Origin: Paenibacillus sp. PvR098
Lineage (GTDB): Bacteria > Bacillota > Bacilli > Paenibacillales > NBRC-103111
DNA: 64,000 nt
NCBI RefSeq assembly: GCF_017833255.1
Contig: NZ_JAFIBU010000001.1
Location: 2,046,001 to 2,110,000 of the forward strand
Direction: 5' to 3'
Positions within the stretch are counted from its first letter, which is position 1, and every line of letters begins with the position of its first letter. This document shows positions 60,112 through 64,000 of this stretch, piece by piece. Position numbers and translations under genes: made by a program. The notes below the pieces were generated by a model, which did not search any database, was not told where the DNA came from, and saw nothing but the letters and a program-made list of their open reading frames with translations.

Positions 60112-61707
60112 TTAATCGCGGGTAATCGTAACCATTTGGATTTCCTGATCCCATGTTACTTTCGCGCCCATGCTCTCCGAAACAAAGCGCACTGGAACAT
60201 ATGTAGTGCTGTCGACCAGTACGGCCGCTTTCTCCAATTGATGCGCTTGCCCGTTCACTGATGCTGTAGTGCTGTCGATGGTAAGCAGCAGCACCGCACC
60301 GCTAAGAGGATCTGTCACTTTCACTTGACGGGAGGCAGCGTCCCATTCGACATCGGCATCCAGTCTTTCCGCAACGAAGCGTGCCGGTACCATCACCGTT
60401 CCTTGATCATTGTAAGGCTTGGTGCTGAGGAACAGATCCGTTTCTTCATTCATGAACAGATTGATTTCTTTCTTTGTTACATTCAGATCGTTCTTCAGAA
60501 GCTTATACAGCTGAGAATTCGGGTCGAGGGAAGCAACGATTTTGCTAGGATTAATTCGATTGCCGCTCTCGTTAACTTCGATAACGCCTCCGGAGGTATT
60601 GATCTGACTGATCTCCACCGGCTTGTTGATGTTCCACATTTCACCCTCAGACGTCACCTTTATGCTTTTCAAGCCGCCATCCAATCCTTGCGGCATCGTC
60701 AGCAGCAATTCAGCCGTCGATTTGCGGGTCATATAATCTTTATCGATATACATATCCATTTTGAACACTTGATTATCGTTTAACCACGCCTTAGCCTTCG
60801 CACCCATCTCGGAGGCGAACATCGCTTCGACCGATTGATCGTACTGAGCCAGCATTTGCTTTAAATTCGTTTTGATGAATGTATGAACGAATTCGACGGC
60901 CAGCGTTTTGTTATTCAGATACGGAGCAATCATATCAGCCATCGGATCGTTTGGATCCGCGTTTTCTTGCATTACTTGCTTCATAAACGGAGCATACAGA
61001 TCATACAACGTACTGATAAAGTCTTTTAATCCTTGCTCATCCGCCAACACATTGGTCAGGAATCCTTTAATCAGTCCGACCAGCTCGCTGCCGTAAATTT
61101 CGGCATGAATCTTATGCAAATTCAAGCTTTCACCTTTCACGAATTCGTTGACTTCCTGAACGGTGATTGCGTTCGGGTTCGGGAAGTTACTGGTGAAGAA
61201 TCCAGCGAGAGAAGGCATCTTCTCGACAGCCTTCACGGTCAACTGCTGCAGTTGCTTTTGCAGCTCTTCAGACATAGGCATTGAACCTGCAGCCGGGTTC
61301 CACACCGCAGCATCGTTACGGATGACCAGCGGTTTTTTAGCGCCTTCGACCTGAATAATGTAGTTCGTCTCGGTCATGACCATCTCGAACGGAATCGTTC
61401 CGCCGGAATAACCCAGTGTTCCCTTCATGGAAGCATGAAGAGGATCCTTCATTTTCGATTCGGTGATATCAATCGTTATTTTGCTGAACAATTCCAACAT
61501 ACGCTTGTCTTCAGGAGTCATGGCTGCGGATGGATCAGCTGTCAGCTCCACCGTAAGGGTTTGTGTGCTTTCTGCGGATTTGACGGCAAAGCTGTTTGCG
61601 AGTGCCTTGCTTACATCCACATTTGCTACCGGCTGACAACCTGCCAGCACGACCATCACACCGATCATCATGAGAATGAGTACGGAATTCCAACGTTTCT
61701 TGTTCAT
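60112..61707 (-). CDS. Lipoprotein with copper-amine-oxidase N-terminal-like domain
   Basis: A 531-residue lipoprotein. The signal peptide ends in the lipobox VLAGC (Cys near residue 24). A long helical central region follows, and the C-terminal about 110 residues form a Cu_amine_oxidN1-type domain: MVPARFVAERLDADVEWDAASRQVKVTDP and TYVPVRFVSESMGAKVTWDQEIQMVTI. Such domains are common in Paenibacillus surface proteins and are thought to bind wall or ligands; they have no copper chemistry. AGGAGG lies 6 nt before the ATG at 61707. The central region is not recognised. Confidence 0.88.
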   Translation of the reverse strand: MNKKRWNSVLILMMIGVMVVLAGCQPVANVDVSKALANSFAVKSAESTQTLTVELTADPSAAMTPEDKRMLELFSKITIDITESKMKDPLHASMKGTLGYSGGTIPFEMVMTETNYIIQVEGAKKPLVIRNDAAVWNPAAGSMPMSEELQKQLQQLTVKAVEKMPSLAGFFTSNFPNPNAITVQEVNEFVKGESLNLHKIHAEIYGSELVGLIKGFLTNVLADEQGLKDFISTLYDLYAPFMKQVMQENADPNDPMADMIAPYLNNKTLAVEFVHTFIKTNLKQMLAQYDQSVEAMFASEMGAKAKAWLNDNQVFKMDMYIDKDYMTRKSTAELLLTMPQGLDGGLKSIKVTSEGEMWNINKPVEISQINTSGGVIEVNESGNRINPSKIVASLDPNSQLYKLLKNDLNVTKKEINLFMNEETDLFLSTKPYNDQGTVMVPARFVAERLDADVEWDAASRQVKVTDPLSGAVLLLTIDSTTASVNGQAHQLEKAAVLVDSTTYVPVRFVSESMGAKVTWDQEIQMVTITRD

Positions 61708-61835
61708 CTGGTGCCTCCTGATATAAGGATGATTTATATTACAGTCAAACATTTATACGTTAGGTTTGGAAAAATGTTGCACTTTTTCTTCAAAAATCAA
61801 ACAATACCCATCCTGACGCGGAAGGAGAGGCAGAT

Positions 61836-63101
61836 ATGAACCGGGGTCGTTATCGCTGGGGAAGCAAGGATCTGCTTCATAAAATCGCCGATATGCCGCA
61901 CGAAGCCTGGCATTGGCTGAAAGCCAAAGCCAGCTTGGCAGCGCATGAAAAAAAGCTGCTTTGGGCAGCTCATAAGATGGACGTTCAGATGGGTTACGTT
62001 GAAGCGCTGACCAAACGTCTGCGCTGGAGGCTCGATGTGAGCACTGCTGGCGAGTCCCCCAAGCCGCTTACCTCCCTTGAACGAGAACTCCTCAAACGAA
62101 TTGAACGCGAACGCGATGCTCACAACCGGAACAACGTCGCACGAACAGCCGCTTATTTGAATATATACCGGGAGCATCGCGAACTTCATTGGGCTTTACT
62201 CGCTCATCTGGTGTCGCGAAACGGCGGCTGGTGCATGACCGATTTGAAAGGCGAGCTGCTGCCGCTGCTGCTGAACGTGACGCAGAGGGAAGCGGTTTTC
62301 GCTTTTCTTGAGCGTGCCAATGCGCTCATATTCAGAGACGCCTACCCCCAACTGCTCCTGTACAGGGCAAGCCTGCAGCACCAACGGCCCCTCTTCCATC
62401 TGCTCCCACAGCTTGGTGTATCAGCCTTCATGCGGCCGGTCTGGGAGCTGTTCTGGGAACGCAGAGATTCCGTATGCCTAACGATTGGCTTAATCGTAAA
62501 CGAGCAGCATCACATTGAGCAGCGCGTCGTACAGCATCCCGTATTCCGCCATTCGGTGATCGAAACCCTATTTTTCCAGGCCCAGTCGCTGCTTCAGCTG
62601 AATCAGGTCGTCTTTCCCTATGTCCATAACGACCGAATCCGAATGGCCGGATTAATACTGGAAAATTTCAGCAATGTGCAAGAACGTATTGAGATTGGAA
62701 AAAAGCTGTATGCCATTCTATTTGGTATTCCTGTCGTCTTTGAGGGAGCTAAGCGCTTTGCCTTCTCCACGAGACATTCCGGCTCGCGGGCGGATTATTG
62801 GCCTCATCTGTTCTCCTGTGTCCGCAAGCAGTCGCCTGTACTCCACGGTCAGTTGCAGGAGCGGTTGGATGGCTGCAGGCTTCGTCCAGGAGCCGTCCAG
62901 CTGTTTAGTCCTAACCTTCTCACCAGCTGGAAGGACCGCCCTGTCGCTCCACCGGAGCCCGGCGATTGGTTTCAAGATATGCAGGTTGTCAGGTACTTCG
63001 CTTCCATTGAAGCGCCTTTCTCGTTCGAGATGACGCAGGAATATTGCTTCGGGCTGAGCAAGATCGAGCTGGCTGTACTGGCCGGCGATCTGCTCGTATA
63101 A
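61836..63101 (+). CDS. DUF2515 family protein (YppC-like)
   Basis: A 421-residue soluble protein of the DUF2515 family. Recognisable parts are NVARTAAYLNIYREHRELHWALLAHLVSRNGGWCMTDLKGE, FLERANALIFRDAYPQLLLY, VNEQHHIEQRVV and EGAKRFAFSTRHSGSRADYWPHLF. Bacillus yppC is its counterpart; function is unknown. GGAAGGAGAGG precedes the ATG. It is convergent with the flippase gene downstream, with about 13 bp between the stops. Confidence 0.88.
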   Translation: MNRGRYRWGSKDLLHKIADMPHEAWHWLKAKASLAAHEKKLLWAAHKMDVQMGYVEALTKRLRWRLDVSTAGESPKPLTSLERELLKRIERERDAHNRNNVARTAAYLNIYREHRELHWALLAHLVSRNGGWCMTDLKGELLPLLLNVTQREAVFAFLERANALIFRDAYPQLLLYRASLQHQRPLFHLLPQLGVSAFMRPVWELFWERRDSVCLTIGLIVNEQHHIEQRVVQHPVFRHSVIETLFFQAQSLLQLNQVVFPYVHNDRIRMAGLILENFSNVQERIEIGKKLYAILFGIPVVFEGAKRFAFSTRHSGSRADYWPHLFSCVRKQSPVLHGQLQERLDGCRLRPGAVQLFSPNLLTSWKDRPVAPPEPGDWFQDMQVVRYFASIEAPFSFEMTQEYCFGLSKIELAVLAGDLLV

Positions 63102-63114
63102 GCTTCCGAATCCC

Positions 63115-64000
63115 TTATCCCTGATCTCCCCGCCGCTTCCCGCCCAGGCGGGCTAAGATCGGTCCTGCCAGCTTACGCAGCGGACCCGGCAAATGCTGCA
63201 GGTCTTGAAACGTCATCACTCGTGTCAAAAATAACAATACGGGATAAGCTGCACCGGTTACTCCGACGATCAATATCGTTTGTACCATAGCGTCCCAACG
63301 CTCTCTGCCAAACGGTTGAATGTAGCTGAGGCTTACCGCATCCAGTCCGATGCCCACCAGCACGATCAAGGTGGTCGTTGCCGCAAGACCGGCCCAACGG
63401 CGCAAGCCGAAGACACGGAAGCGGACCGTTCGGCGAAGCGACTGCAGACTGATCACAGTCATGACGATGAAACAAAGCGCCGTGGCGGCAATAATCCCGT
63501 AAATGCCAAACAACGGAGACAGCATGAAGCTTGCGATCAGCTTCACGGCAATTCCTGCGATGACACCGACTACCAGCACCTTCATCCGGCCCATGCCCAT
63601 CAGCACGGCGCCGGAGGTTTGCATGACGATTTGGAAGATCGCACTGACCGTCAGCGCGATAATGATCGGTGCGGCGAAGGTTTCGACGACGGACGATCCT
63701 GAAGGATTGCCGAAAAGAAACGCATTGATCGGCCTCGCGGCGACACAGATCACCAGTACCATCGGCAGACCTGTAAGGATGGAGAGCTGCAGCACCCTGG
63801 CGGTCTGCCCCTCGACCTGCTTTATATCGTTTTGCGAGTAGGCCGCCGAAATGATCGGCACGATCGACTGACTGAGCGCGATGGCGAGGATAATCGGGAT
63901 ACCGGCCAACGACTGCGCCCGTCCTACAAGAATCCCCAAAATTTCCTTTGCTTCCATTTCTCCGATCTGATCCCTCAGCAGCAGCGTAATGATCGATGCA
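63115..64000 (-). CDS. SpoVB/MurJ-type flippase, 5' part outside the window
   Basis: The C-terminal 295 residues of a polysaccharide/lipid II transporter of the MOP superfamily, entering from the right edge. The frame continues past 63957 through RDQIGEMEAKEI without a start, so the window cuts the gene. Visible features are GRAQSLAGIPIILAIALSQSIVPIISAAYSQ and about eight membrane segments with AVLMGMGRMKVL in the central cytoplasmic region, as in SpoVB and YabM-type proteins. It ends with a basic tail (RLGGKRRGDQG). Either a lipid II or a spore-cortex role is possible. Confidence 0.88.
   Translation of the reverse strand, partial: ASIITLLLRDQIGEMEAKEILGILVGRAQSLAGIPIILAIALSQSIVPIISAAYSQNDIKQVEGQTARVLQLSILTGLPMVLVICVAARPINAFLFGNPSGSSVVETFAAPIIIALTVSAIFQIVMQTSGAVLMGMGRMKVLVVGVIAGIAVKLIASFMLSPLFGIYGIIAATALCFIVMTVISLQSLRRTVRFRVFGLRRWAGLAATTTLIVLVGIGLDAVSLSYIQPFGRERWDAMVQTILIVGVTGAAYPVLLFLTRVMTFQDLQHLPGPLRKLAGPILARLGGKRRGDQG

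Overview
The window reads as a chromosomal segment of a spore-forming, low-to-moderate GC Firmicute, most likely Paenibacillus or a close relative. Supporting signs are S-layer-homology (SLH) proteins, a Spo0E-type phosphatase, a SpoVB/MurJ-type flippase, a manganese catalase, the yutJ-yuzB-yutI type cluster, DUF2515 and YugN families, an N-terminal copper-amine-oxidase domain lipoprotein, and futalosine-route menaquinone genes. No rRNA, tRNA or CRISPR array was seen.

Region 1 (1-9.3 kb): two tandem SLH surface proteins, serC, thpR, then a gene-poor stretch of small genes. This stretch holds a cyclic-di-GMP-I riboswitch ahead of a 57-residue protein, a translationally coupled pair of tiny genes, and two related 51-53 residue proteins not recognised as any named family. 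Region 2 (9-33 kb) is a minus-strand exopolysaccharide/capsule operon. It starts with a chain-length regulator and BY-kinase (capA/capB), then an EAR-like structured RNA, a small protein and a SinR-like repressor. After these come the sugar genes capD, galU, capM, capN, a WbuB-like transferase, capE, capF and capG/wecB, then glycosyltransferases, a Wzy polymerase, a TupA-like ATP-grasp protein, a Wzx flippase, ugd, a uronate 4-epimerase and galE. The set predicts D-FucNAc and L-FucNAc (as in Staphylococcus aureus type 5/8 capsule) plus glucuronic/galacturonic acid. An IS1182-type element with a frameshifted transposase and a truncated IS4-type transposase sit inside it. The distal part is clearly AT-rich.

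The operon is headed by two tandem promoters whose -35/-10 spacers contain a 15-bp palindrome, GATAC-N5-GTATC. The same palindrome lies before a divergent gene next to an XRE regulator (34.0 kb), before the SLH gene at 2.2 kb and at 8.4 kb. I propose an XRE-controlled surface/matrix regulon.

Region 3 (34.7-49.4 kb): glnA (type I-beta, with a GlnR/TnrA-type box), aroF, a DUF2062 protein, ispH, a two-component system beside htrA, a YugN protein, a 28-residue zinc-ribbon miniprotein, Mn catalase, VanZ-like and metallophosphoesterase genes, an Asn-rich small protein, a 3D-domain protein, a lipoprotein, an IscA-type Fe-S carrier and spo0E. Region 4 (49.6-58.7 kb): two tandem MqnE-like radical SAM enzymes, a YutJ-like oxidoreductase, yuzB, a NifU-like protein, an SDR, a HEPN protein, a UbiD-family decarboxylase, ctaA and a thioredoxin, that is, respiratory quinone, heme and Fe-S functions. 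Region 5 (58.8 kb-end): an SPFH protein with a ribbon-helix-helix partner, a copper-amine-oxidase-N lipoprotein, a DUF2515 protein and a partial flippase.
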